Shown in pieces: positions 34,901 to 44,481 of a stretch of DNA of 64,000 nucleotides. The notes under the pieces were generated by a model. The model was not told where the DNA came from. It saw only the letters and a list, made by a program, of their open reading frames with translations, and did no database searches. Origin of the DNA: Lunularia cruciata (taxonomy: Eukaryota > Streptophyta > Marchantiopsida > Lunulariales > Lunulariaceae); NCBI GenBank assembly GCA_948567375.1, contig OX419757.1, positions 54,188,001 through 54,252,000 on the forward strand, read 5' to 3'. Each line of letters opens with the position of its first letter. Within the stretch, counting starts at the first letter, position 1. The translations under genes and the position numbers were made by a program.

Positions 34901-37900
34901 GCCTTGGCACTCATGAGTTTTCGAGCAGAAACTCGGTATGAGGGGTACTGACAATTGCTCAGCTACTTCAGCACTGCATGAGGCACTGATGAAGTCGCAG
35001 GTGTTTTCATGGAGGTTTACTATGGCCGCCTTATTCTTTCTTTAGCTGTTTAGCATCTCAGGACTCCAGCGTCCATAGTGCTGGTTGTCATATACTTTAT
35101 ATCTTGTCGTACGTTTTGCTCTCGTTACCTTGTTACACTTTGACCCGTTTCTGCAGCCATATCATCCAAGAACTCTTTTGTTTTGTTCCACTCCTCCATT
35201 CCCCACCTAATTCACTCTCTAGTATTTTCCCTTCGCTCTTTGACTGCTTCCTGCTTCGACCTCTCTGTCTACAGTGTCCCTACCCAACTCCAGCCCACTT
35301 TCTTAGGCTTCATTCATGCACTGCTTACTGGCGGGCTCTTACATGACGTTTCCTATTCCTCACTATTGTTTGTATATATGCTCTCGATTTCACAGTCTTT
35401 ACTAGTCCTGTTGGCCATATGTTATGATGAGAACCTTTCTTCCTAGTCTTTGAAGTAGATGGTCTATCCTCAGTCATTCTGACTTCTGATGTATCAGACA
35501 TCCTAGCACTCAGCTTTCCTAGTCTCACCAGAGTAGACATTTCTGATTGCACTCAGCAATACTCAACTCATTCTCTCTCAGAGCCTTCAAAGATTGTACA
35601 CAGCAGCATTCCCGCAGCATGAAAGGTACCTCAGTGGTAAGCAGCATAGAACACACCAGAAACAAGATACAAGGTGCTGGGAATGACGCTTGTATGAGAA
35701 CGTAACAAAACAAGAGCAGAAACCACTCTTATATACACATAAGCAAACCCTAGAGGGTTGCTTTGCAAGACCCTAATTAGAGCTGTGCCCCTCTTTACCC
35801 TAAGTATATTTAGCAGAGCTTCTAGAGGAATATAACAAAGCCCTAAAAGTAGAGAAGTCACTAAACTAGAGATTAACTAAATCTAACATCTTATTTTCAA
35901 TTTGTTTCAATTATGCCTTAGCTGCAGGTTACATTCGATGCATTCTACCTTAGGGATTTAACACTACTCTAGCATAGTGATTCATGTAGATATTGCTTAT
36001 TGATCATTTGCACTTCATGAGTTCTGGATAACCCATGGCTTCTGCTCTCATATACCTATACATTTCATATGCACTTGTTGAGTCCAGATCTCCCATTCGA
36101 TGAACGGCTTCTGTTCTCATCTCTCATATCCAACCAACTGCATATATCCTGCGCTCGTATCTTGCAATTACTCATTTGCCTGCACTTCTGCTTGCTTTTT
36201 CTTTCCACACTTCCACTTCTGTTCTTCAACATTCCCACTACTTATGAGCGGAACTTTGGGGGAGCAACCAAGTTTGCCTTGGCACTCATGAGTTTTCAAG
36301 CAGAAACTTGGTACGAGGAGTACTGACACTTGGTCAGCTACTTTGGCACTGCATGAGGCACTGATGAACTCGCTTGTGTTTTGTGTTTTCTTGGAGGTTT
36401 ACTATGGCCGCCTTCTGCTTCCATTTGCTGTTCAGTGTCTCAGGACTCAAGCATCCATAAGACTTGTTGTGATATACTTTATATCCTGTCCTCTTTCGCT
36501 TCGCCCTGGTTGCACTGTTACACCTCGATATGTCTCTGCAGCAGCACCATCCACTAAGCTCCCGCATTGTTCCACTCCTCCCTTCCCCAGCTAATTCCCT
36601 CCCTATTAATTTTTCCCTCGCTCTTTGCCTTCTTCGTGGTCCAACCTCCTGTGTCTACAGTGTTCCTACCGGACTCTAGCCTACGTTTTAATTTCATTGT
36701 TCATGCACTGCTTACTGGTGGTCAATTACATAATGTTTATGTTTCTCGCATATGTTTGAATAGCTGTTATCGATTTCAAGTTGTTTACTAGTCCTTTACA
36801 TATATGTTATTCTCAATTTGTTACAATTTGCTTCAGGTTTCATTCGATGCATTCTACCTTATGGATATATCACTATTCTAGCATTGTGCATAAAGTACAT
36901 CTCTGGATCACCCGTTCCTAGAACGGCTGCTGCTCTCATCTACCTATATCCAACCAACTGGCACATTGAGAGTGCAATGGTGCGGCTCGTGCTCAGCTGC
37001 CTTCCTGTTTTATTTAGAAGCAGGACATTTTACTTCTTTCAAAAGCAAGAAGGCCACGAGACAATAGAGGTTTAGGCAAGGTAAGTGGCATCTATAGTGC
37101 ATGCTGAATCAAATTTTTGCCACATTGTTGCAAATCTCTCACTACTTGTATTATACACCAATGCTAGGTTGTATCAATGTTTATACATACGTTGTTTTTT
37201 TTTAAGTAACTTTCCGTTATCTTGTATAGTTTCTTGTTGAATAGGGACGATTGCCTCTTGAATAGTTTCTTGTTCAATATGGACGATTGCCTCTTCACCT
37301 CATTCGCAGAAACTTTCTTTCTTTTCTGCTAAAAGAATAAAACATCCTTGGTTATCATGGTCTTAGTGTCTATAGAGATTTTAGATACTCTTTTCTCTCT
37401 ACCAGGTGGGGAGCTTTTATCAGAGCCCACTAGTAGTTCTACCACAGCCAGTACTTACACCAACGGACCAACACTTGCATATGTATGATCTTTCTTATTC
37501 TTCGATGACCTTTCCCTGCACTCCTTAGTAGTTTAGAATTCATCATCGGGTAACTTTACTATGTATTGCTTGTTTTCTTTACTTATCGATGTTTCCTTGC
37601 AGGTATTAACAAGGCATGTCTGTAGTCCTTTCCGTTCTCCTGCTCACGATTATGCTGATTATTCGTTCTTCCTTTGCTAGGGATTATTCTGCAAATCGAT
37701 TTATTCTGTTTATTCATATTCCTGCTTTTTAGGTGACCCTTTCCTTCCAATTTCCACAACACTTAATACTGCTATCCTGCTCACGATTATGCATTCTTCC
37801 TTTGCTTGGGATTATTCTGCAAATCGATTTATTCTGTTTATGCATATTCCTGCTTTTTAGGTGACCCTTTCCTTTCAGTTTCCACAACACTTAATACTGT

Positions 37901-40900
37901 TACTGCTTTGAGTGGCACTTTAGAGAGCAATCGAGTTTGCCTTGGCACTCATGAGCTTTCAATCAGAAACTCGAAACTGACATTCGCTCAGCTACTTGGC
38001 CACTGGGTTGACCACGGATGAAGTCGGAATGATTTCGTCGAGGTTTGCTGTGACCGCCTTCTGCTTCCTTCTGTTGTATAGTTGCTTTAGGACTCATGTA
38101 TTCATAGCACATGCTGCAATATACTCTATCCAATGCCCTGCATCCCCACAGAAGCCATCCAGAGAACAGCTCTCATTTCCTCGTACCCTGTCCTCTTATA
38201 GGTGGTCGATTACCTTATGTATAATAGTTCTTGACATACATGTTACCTATTACACGATGCTTACTAGCTCGATACATGTGTTGCTCTGGATATATTGATA
38301 TTATGCCTTTACTTCAGTTCACATTCGACTTGTTAAATTCACCTAATCTCCTGTATGGATTTAATACTCATTTCGATTTGCACATATCATGTTTACATGT
38401 CATGCATCTCATTTGCATTCAATGAGTTCTGGATCCCCCGTTTGAGGAATTACTTCTGTCCTCATTTCTCAATATCATGTTTACAGTTCTGCTCTGATGA
38501 GAACTACTGTTTCTGTTCCTTGAAGTAGAAGGTCTGTCAGTCATTCTAACCTATGAGTTTATCAGACATCATTAGCACACAGCAAAACTAGACTTCTCTT
38601 TGGTATCAGAGTTCAAAGACAGCACTCAGAAGTTCACTCATGCAGCACTAATAACATCTAACACTGAGATAGTGTAGAACACACCTGAGATTATGTTAAA
38701 CAGCTGAGGATTTCTCGCAATGCAAGATGTTGGTGTTGAAAATCATCCTAATAAAAAAACCAACTCAAACAAGTGCAGAAAACACTCATATATATATAGA
38801 AGCAATCCCTAGGAGGCTGCTTTGCACAACCCTAATTGTGGTTATGGTTCACTTTACCCTAAGCAGATGGCATAGCTTTAGAGGAATTTAACAAAACCAT
38901 AAAAACTAGAGAATTCAATAATTAGAGATTAACTAAAATTAACATGCTCTCATGTCCTAATATCATGTTTACAGTTCTGCTTTCATTTTATTGCCATTTT
39001 ATCTGCACTTCATGTACATTTAATGAGTTCTGGATCCCCCTTTCTTTGAACGGCTTCTGTCATATATTCATATCATGTTCACATTTCATCTGTATTTTAT
39101 ATGCATTTAATGAGTTTTGGATCCCCCATTCCTCAAACGGCTTCTGCTCTCATGTCCTCATATCCAGTCCTGTCACACTTCATTCCAGCCCAGTGTCCTT
39201 CTCACCTGTCGATGGGTTTCCCTAGCTTTCTCTTCGCTTAGTATCTGCTCCACAGATAGGGCTAGTTTTCTTCTCACATGATTGTTGCAAAAGTTCATTA
39301 GACATGCTACCCAGAAATGGCATCAATCCTCGTTTTTCATGGAATGTATCTATTTTCATTTCTGCTGTCTAGCGATTTAGAATATGTTCTTCTCTGTATT
39401 TACTTGCTTATCTCGCATTGTTTTCATTTCATTACTCTCTTATCTTGCATTTCCTCTCTTTCGCATCCCTTACTTGCTTGCATCTCCCATATGGTTGTGT
39501 TCGGTTCAGTCCTAAGTGGGTGGTTTTGGATCCCCCGTTCTATGAATGGCTTCTGCTCCCTTATACTCGAATATGCTACACGAGCACGGACACCCAAAGA
39601 GGTTGCACACAGGAAAAGGGTCATCAGGTACCTTCTATTTAGGTTGCTCGGCTGATTTTATGTTAGTACCTAGTGTAAGTCATAAGGAAAGTCATTAACA
39701 CTAGTAGAAGAGACGTTGATAGACCCTCAACACGTTTTCTAGCCCTGAGAAGCCTACTGGATGTATTGACAGACATAGAGAATGAAATAAAAGATGATTT
39801 TGAAGATTTTGAAGACGAGGAGCTGGATGACGAGTTTTGGGAGGAGGAAGAAGGAGAAATGATGGTATTCTTAATGTCTCTATCTTTGACGTTATTGTTC
39901 CACTGGTGCAAGAGTGTGGACTTACCTTGCAATTGCGGGACATGGAAGTCTATTTCATTGATTTGTTTCAAAAGTGGCCTGAACATAGTGAATAGTCTTA
40001 ATGCTGTACTTAGATGGAACGGCAAGCGCTATTGGGAGATTCAATAAACCTAATGTGGAATATTATGGTAAGGAAACCAAGGTAGGGTCTTGCACTGTCT
40101 ATCAGTTAAATCTTGTATACTTTTCAGGGTTTGTTAACCCATCTGTTGGAAGTAGCTAATTACCCTCTGCAGAGCAATGACATCAGAAAGAATTGCAGGT
40201 TGGTGATGGAGGAGATGGAGGGGGAGTGGTACTCGGGGAGACTAAGTGGGGAAAGAAAGCTTTAGAGCTTGCGGAAGGATTGCTGGCACAATCAGGGACT
40301 GATATTTCCATCTTCGCTTTTAAGGCGTCTCCAGATGGACTTGTTCGAATCCGCCTCGACAAGCTTTCTGACCAGTTAGTACTGCTTTGCACTTCTGGCG
40401 AGCGTCTCACTGGTTTTATCCTTCTAGATCTGACGAATCATATGCTTATCTATGTGCTGGGTATCCTCCTATCAGGACTCATTAACAGGAGTTCTCCACA
40501 AGCCCTCGTTAGTTTTTGCTTTAAAATGATGGAAATTAGTGTTTCTGCTCTTTGAAGTAGGAGGTCTATCAATCATTCTAACCTCTGATGTCAGACATCA
40601 CCAGCATTCGGTTTCTTCTGGTCTCACTGGAGTAGCTATCACTGATTGTACTCAGCAATACTAAATCTTTCTATGTTCTATAGTTCTTAAAGACAATACA
40701 CATAAATTCAGTCATGCCACATTAATAACGTCCAACACTGAAATAATATAGACCATATTTGAGATGATGTTAAGTTGCTCAAGATTTCAAAAAATGCAAA
40801 GGATTGATTCTAAGAATAATCTTTGCTGAAGAACTAACTCTGATAAGAACCATGCTTCCTACTCTTTGAAGTGGAAGGTCTATCACTCCCTCTTACTCTC

Positions 40901-43035
40901 TAATGTATCAGACATCACTACTGCAATACTAGACCTCTCTCTTTGTATCATAGCTCACAAGCATCAAGTAGGTTCTCTCACGCTGCACTAGTAGCCTCTA
41001 ATAATACAATATCAAAAGACAATCCTGAGATGATGTTAGGCAACTCAAGACTTCACGAAATGCAAGGAAGAGGTGTTGGGAATCACCCTTGTTGAAGAAC
41101 TAATTGAAACAGGAATAGAAAGTATTCTTGTATACACTTCAATAAACCTTAGATGATTATTTTGTTTAATTTTAATTAGGACAGTGCTCCTCTTCACCCT
41201 AAATAGAAGATATTTACCAGGATTTTTAGAAGATTTTAATAAAATTTTAGAAATAAAAAAAATCTCTAAAATGGAAATTAATTAAACTAACAAACTCAAA
41301 AAAACTAAAAAATATTTATATATACGCAAAAGTAAACCCTAGGAAGTTTAGTAAAACTTTAATTGTGTCTGCGTTCCATTTTACTCTAAATAGATGGTAG
41401 AGTTTTAGAGAAATTTAACAAAACCATAAAAATTAAAGGACTTATTAAACTAAAGATTAAAGGATTCATTAAAATAAAGATTAACGAAAATTAACATAAT
41501 ATATTCATGTTGTCTCACCAAGTTTGTTTGAGATTCGATAGGTATTATAGTCATCAAAGTGTTGCGTAGAGTTGAAGCAATTAAATATTAATGGGTGGCC
41601 ATTATTGTTTAAATCAGTACAATTTCGGCCTCTTTCACGGTGATTTTTGAGGTTAGACAATTACTTGTGCTTATCCAGAATAGCGGTTCCCTTTTACCAG
41701 AGCTCATTGATCAGGACTTCGTTTACGTGTCATTCACCTTCTCGGACTTCACGACGCGTCCCCCGCACTTGACCTTCAAAGTGTTTGCTTATATTTTGAT
41801 ATGTTCCACTTTGTAGCAGCCAGAATACACATATTCTCAAGATGAGTTTGTGTGGTGAGCATCCACATTAAGGTGTGCTTGTTGGATTGGTAAGAAATGC
41901 CAGTTTAAAGGGTCATACTGACACACCGAGGATAGACGCTGTTTAATCAGCTGACAAGTGAATAGAGCCTCAAAATATAAGGAGCCAACTACAATTGACC
42001 GCCGAATGAGACACAACAAATTTAAAAGACCTTTTATTATACCTCTAGTCTAATGTAACCAGTGAAAGCTGATGACATGGAAGACCAGTAGGAGTGGATT
42101 ATTGTGTGGTTCGTTTGGTATTCACATCAGGTGATTGACTACGTATTCTCTTGGTTTCAGATACGGCTCTCCGACGATGACTGATATTGAGAGCTTCTCG
42201 AGGAAGTACACCGAATCTCTAGAGAATTGCGAGCTTATCCCAGAAAGTGTTGCTGTCGAGGTACTCATTGTTGAGTTTTCGGTGTCTCTTTGTCAAAACT
42301 GTTGAGTTTGAACTCTCTGCTTGGCTACGGCCAGGCCGGGGCTTTTGGCAGTTTTGTTCACTCTGTACCTGATATCTTTTTTCTGGTGTAACTGTGGTCC
42401 TCAAGTGTGTGGCTTTCAATTGATCCTTTTCCCTGACCAGACGTAGAGTTGTGCTGAGTTGTCACTACTTCAGCTCAAGCAAGCGAGTAGCGTTGGACGT
42501 GATGACCATATAGAAATTCTAAGAGAGATTTATGCTCTGTAAAAACTAAACTGTTTCTCGCGGACATAGAGAAATTAGTAACAACTTCAAGATTGTTGTT
42601 TCTCATCCCATCATAAGTTGATGCTCAGATCAAGTCTCGATGACCTTGGTTGAGTTGCAATGATTGTGTGATCAAATCTGAGTCTTTGAACGTGGGAAGA
42701 TGGCCTAAGCCTATCGGTTGTCACGCTTTGATCAGGTCTCATCCCCAGGCGCGGAGCGAATTGTGAGAATACCAGAAGAGTTGGACCGGTTCAAGCAGTT
42801 GCCTATGTACGTCCAGTACTTCGAAGATGAAATTGGTACTGAGGAAAAAGATGGTGTGCTCGAGTTGGACTCGGTAGACACTGCAGCTGGAATGACAGTA
42901 TGGAAACTTGCTAATGTGAAATTCAATAGAGAACAGTCAGGAAAAGGCCGGCCTCTCAATAGCAAGCAGAGAAAGTGGAGGGCTCACGTCCCACTTGCTT
43001 CACTTAAACTAGTTAGACTTTACCTGGATGTGTAA
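30579..43035 (+). CDS. RimP-like (UPF0090/DUF150) ribosome maturation protein, organelle-targeted, five exons
   Basis: Joining 30579-31917, 39773-39864, 40199-40374, 42161-42260 and 42736-43035 gives 668 residues. All junctions are GT-AG and keep frame (phases 1, 0, 2, 0). Residues from about 490 match the plant RimP-like family: a helix WGKKALELAEGLL, a strand SIFAFKASPDGLVRIRLDK, then YGSPTMTDIESFSRKY, and the hallmark EVSSPGAERIVR across the exon 4/5 joint. The second domain follows to the end (GVLELDSVD, VWKLANVKFNRE, KGRPLNSKQRKWR). Bacterial RimP assists maturation of the small ribosomal subunit; plant members are expected to act on plastid or mitochondrial ribosomes. The N-terminus is Ser/Arg-rich and poor in acidic residues, like a transit peptide. 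Residues about 210-475 are a very charged extension. The total is long for the family. Introns 1 and 3 are swollen by repeats. Family assignment is firm; organelle and function are inferred. Confidence 0.9.
32131..32520 (+). repeat. Intron-1 large repeat, copies A and B
   Basis: Two adjacent copies near 32131-32300 and 32325-32520 share CACTCATGAGTTTTCGA, GCTCAGCTACTTC, GTGAGGCAC.GAT and GCCTTCTGCTTCCTTCAG. Copy A is partial at its start. Neither keeps the left arm of the hairpin seen in the later copies. Confidence 0.8.
34872..35100 (+). repeat. Intron-1 large repeat, copy C, with hairpin
   Basis: Contains the arms ACCGAGTTT (34892-34900) and AAACTCGGT (34929-34937) around a 28-nt loop with CACTCATGAGT. 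The common body follows (GCTCAGCTACTTCAGCACTG, CATGAGGCACTGATGAAGTC). Confidence 0.8.
35425..35888 (+). mobile_element. Solo-LTR-like element, copy 1 (intron 1)
   Basis: 464 bp beginning TGATGAGAACC and ending ATCTAACA. It is flanked by TGTTA (35420-35424) and TCTTA (35889-35893), a target duplication with one difference. The paralogous uninterrupted site near 36803 (ATGTTATTCTCAATTTGTT) supports the insertion point. It shares CTTTGAAGTAGA.GGTCTATC, CAGACATC, AACCCTA and TTTACCCTAA with copies 2-4. Confidence 0.85.
36244..36490 (+). repeat. Intron-1 large repeat, copy D, with hairpin
   Basis: The arms are ACCAAGTTT (36267-36275) and AAACTTGGT (36304-36312). Compared with copy C one stem pair is changed from G-C to A-T on both sides, keeping the stem. 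The body is otherwise alike (CATGAGGCACTGATGAACTC). Confidence 0.8.
37905..38150 (+). repeat. Intron-1 large repeat, copy E, with hairpin
   Basis: The arms are TCGAGTTT (37931-37938) and AAACTCGA (37967-37974). Compared with copy C a different pair is changed, C-G to T-A, on both sides. The body is shortened (GCTCAGCTACTTGGCCACTG) but clear. Confidence 0.8.
38495..38944 (+). mobile_element. Solo-LTR-like element, copy 2 (intron 1)
   Basis: 450 bp from TGATGAGAAC to TTAACA, flanked by perfect TGCTC target duplications (38490-38494 and 38945-38949). It contains ATATATATATAG and the phrase TTGGTATCAGAG internally. There is no internal coding region, so it is a solo LTR or a small non-autonomous element. 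Confidence 0.9.
39773..39864 (+). CDS. RimP-like gene exon 2 (acidic linker)
   Basis: 92 nt, acceptor TTGACAG at 39772 and donor GATG|GTATTC. It completes codon 447 and encodes DIENEIKDDFEDFEDEELDD and EFWEEEEGEMM, a run of acidic residues that continues the end of exon 1. Phase in 1, phase out 0. Confidence 0.85.
40199..40374 (+). CDS. RimP-like gene exon 3 (first half of the N-terminal domain)
   Basis: 176 nt, acceptor AATTGCAG at 40198 and donor CCA|GTTAGT. It encodes VGDGGDGGGVVLGE, then the start of the RimP N-terminal domain (TKWGKKALELAEGLLAQSG, SIFAFKASPDGLVRIRLDK). The shared codon 536 (CA+A) gives glutamine, so LSDQ runs straight into YGSPTM of exon 4. Confidence 0.9.
40527..41496 (+). 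mobile_element. Solo-LTR-like element, copy 3 (intron 3), interrupted by copy 4
   Basis: Starts TGATGGAAATTAG and ends AAATTAACA, with flanks TAAAA (40522-40526) and TAATA (41497-41501), a duplication with one difference. It is split at 40840 by copy 4 and resumes at 41298 or just before it. After removing copy 4, its length is about 510 bp including the duplicated 5 bp. Confidence 0.82.
40841..41292 (+). mobile_element. Solo-LTR-like element, copy 4, nested inside copy 3
   Basis: 452 bp from TGATAAGAACC to AACTAACA. It is flanked by perfect AACTC target duplications (40836-40840 and 41293-41297) that lie within copy 3. Same orientation as the others. Confidence 0.9.
42161..42260 (+). CDS. 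RimP-like gene exon 4
   Basis: 100 nt, acceptor TTGGTTTCAG and donor GAG|GTACTC. It encodes YGSPTMTDIESFSRKYTESL and ENCELIPESVAVE, the helix that follows the central strand in RimP, leading into the conserved EVSSPG motif completed by exon 5. Confidence 0.9.
42736..43035 (+). CDS. RimP-like gene exon 5 (C-terminal domain)
   Basis: 300 nt including the TAA stop at 43033-43035, acceptor TTTGATCAG at 42735. It begins with VSSPGAERIVRIPEELDRF, the family hallmark, and contains the C-terminal SH3-like domain (LPMYVQYFEDE, GVLELDSVDTAAGMTVWKL, KGRPLNSKQRKWR), ending LVRLYLDV. The minus-strand frame over it (42732-42965) is a shadow. Confidence 0.92.
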   Translation, partial: VSSPGAERIVRIPEELDRFKQLPMYVQYFEDEIGTEEKDGVLELDSVDTAAGMTVWKLANVKFNREQSGKGRPLNSKQRKWRAHVPLASLKLVRLYLDV

Positions 43036-44137
43036 TATCCACGACTCGTACTTAGAGATGTACATATTGAAGCTCGCAGGAAGTAAGGATGTCTTTGAGA
43101 CGATGGTTCTGCAACTTCTGAAGGTCATACTCGGTTGAGCATGTCTCTCAAGATCCTTAACGCTTAGTGAGGATCCTGGTCGTCTTGTATATTTGCATTA
43201 TCGTACATCATTATATTCTGAATCCCCGAATCATGTCTTTCATGTAGTATCTCGTTCATGGAGTTTGTTCTCCTAGTTGGTGCATCAGTTTTGTGAGTAT
43301 GCACTTAAACTCGTCGGTTGTCAAGGAAATATTTTCTAATCCGATATGAAATTACATTCTTCCCTCTCGCCTACATCTCCGAGTTTCTGGCTTGTAGTAG
43401 CAGTAATATTGAAGTGCAAGTAGTTCTTAAGCAGAATCTCTGGTTCTTAGGTCATGATTATTGCTGATGAGAAGATGTAAATCTCTTTACAGTAGACGGT
43501 TAGAAAGAGGTCAAAGCTTTGGGTGTCTATGTATTGACTGACCCTCTCAATAGGAATGAATCTCGACGGAACTCCTTACTTTGTGGTCTATCGATATCAA
43601 TAGTATCAGTACCTCAGATAAAGTGTTGTGGTGTCATTTGGTTCACGTATACAGATCTGCCTCGCTCTCCAGAGAGCAGTTACTGACAAAAGTTGTCCAC
43701 AACTCAGATTCATTGAAGAACACTTGCCGTGAAATGCAGTTTATGGCTTGGCTTCCAACTGGGGATGAATATCGTAGGAGTCATGCTTGGTCTTCCTTTC
43801 TGTTCCCAAGTTGAAATCCATATCCTAGCCTCATTGCCAGATAATGTGGAGCATATCGTAGTTCATCTAGCCCGCTTCTTCAGTAGGGGATCAAAGCACC
43901 AGCTTTAACGATTCATCGTCCTACGCTGGCTTTTGAAATGTTATTGTATTCCACGGCCACAAAACATGTCGGACGTATTAGTAATCTCGATATTCTCTCG
44001 TTTAATCTGTTAAAGAGCAAGGATACACGTTAACATACTTTACGTTCACTACAAATTTTTTCTCTGGGGAATATTCTGATGGCACTCACTTCGATCGTCG
44101 AAGCCTGTTACCCATCAAAACGATTGTATGAAGGCGT
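43036..44137 (+). other. 3' flank of the RimP-like gene, no further gene seen
   Basis: Probably contains the 3' UTR; no clear AATAAA signal was picked out. A short plus-strand open frame at 43581-43814 has no recognisable features. The copia-2 target site (GGCGT) ends it. Confidence 0.45.
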
Positions 44138-44479
44138 TGTTATGTTTGGCTTGTTCTCAGTGTTGTTATGTTTGGCTTGTTATCAGTGTTAGACGGGTCA
44201 AGAGCAAGAGTAAAGGAAATTGATGAAACACCTTCCTCTTTCATGTGGTGTTGGACAGTCGTTTAAAAGTTCAGTCCAACAATCACTTGTCTAGAAGTTA
44301 GTGAAATACCTGTTTGTTTATTTGTTTATATTTATATAGAGTATTGAAGGCTATTGTGAATGGAGGTAGCTTCCAGGACAGGAAGTGAACCACCTTATCT
44401 CCAGTTGTCCTCTGATTTCTGTTTAATATGGTTTGTGATGTGCTATTGGGAGAGGTCCTAGGGTCTGTGTTTTCTAACA
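44138..44479 (+). repeat. 5' LTR of copia-2
   Basis: 342 bp from TGTTATGTTTGGCTTG to TTTCTAACA. Its first 26 bp or so are tandemly duplicated (TGTTATGTTTGGCTTGTT.TC at 44138 and 44164). A TATA-like TTTATATAGAG near 44331 is a candidate promoter. The copy of this position in the 3' LTR is a long TA run. Confidence 0.92.
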
Positions 44480-44481
44480 AT

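Larger units (their letters stand above)
32986..39575 (+). repeat. About ten dispersed copies of a 60-bp intron repeat
   Basis: A consensus like ATGAGTTCTGGATCCCCC, GTTCCTCGAACGGCTTCTG, CTCTCATGTCCTCATATCC recurs near 32986, 33268, 33808, 33907, 36017, 36080, 36900, 38420, 39023, 39110 and 39527. The copies are degraded to different extents and are all in the same orientation within intron 1. Confidence 0.75.
31918..39772 (+). other. Intron 1 of the RimP-like gene (about 7.9 kb, repeat-filled)
   Basis: Bounded by GTATGA and TTGACAG. Most of it consists of diverged tandem and interspersed repeats: a large unit with a conserved hairpin (copies near 32330, 34870, 36245 and 37905) and a small GGATCCCCCGTTCC-type unit in about ten copies. 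Two 450- to 464-bp solo-LTR-like insertions are also present. It is pyrimidine-rich on plus, and the many short open frames in it show no recognisable protein. Confidence 0.85.

Noticed and set aside
32502-39655. Many plus-strand frames of 60-120 codons in intron 1
   Set aside because: They follow the pyrimidine-rich repeats, give Leu/Phe/Ser-rich peptides and change frame between repeat copies, so they are repeat artefacts.
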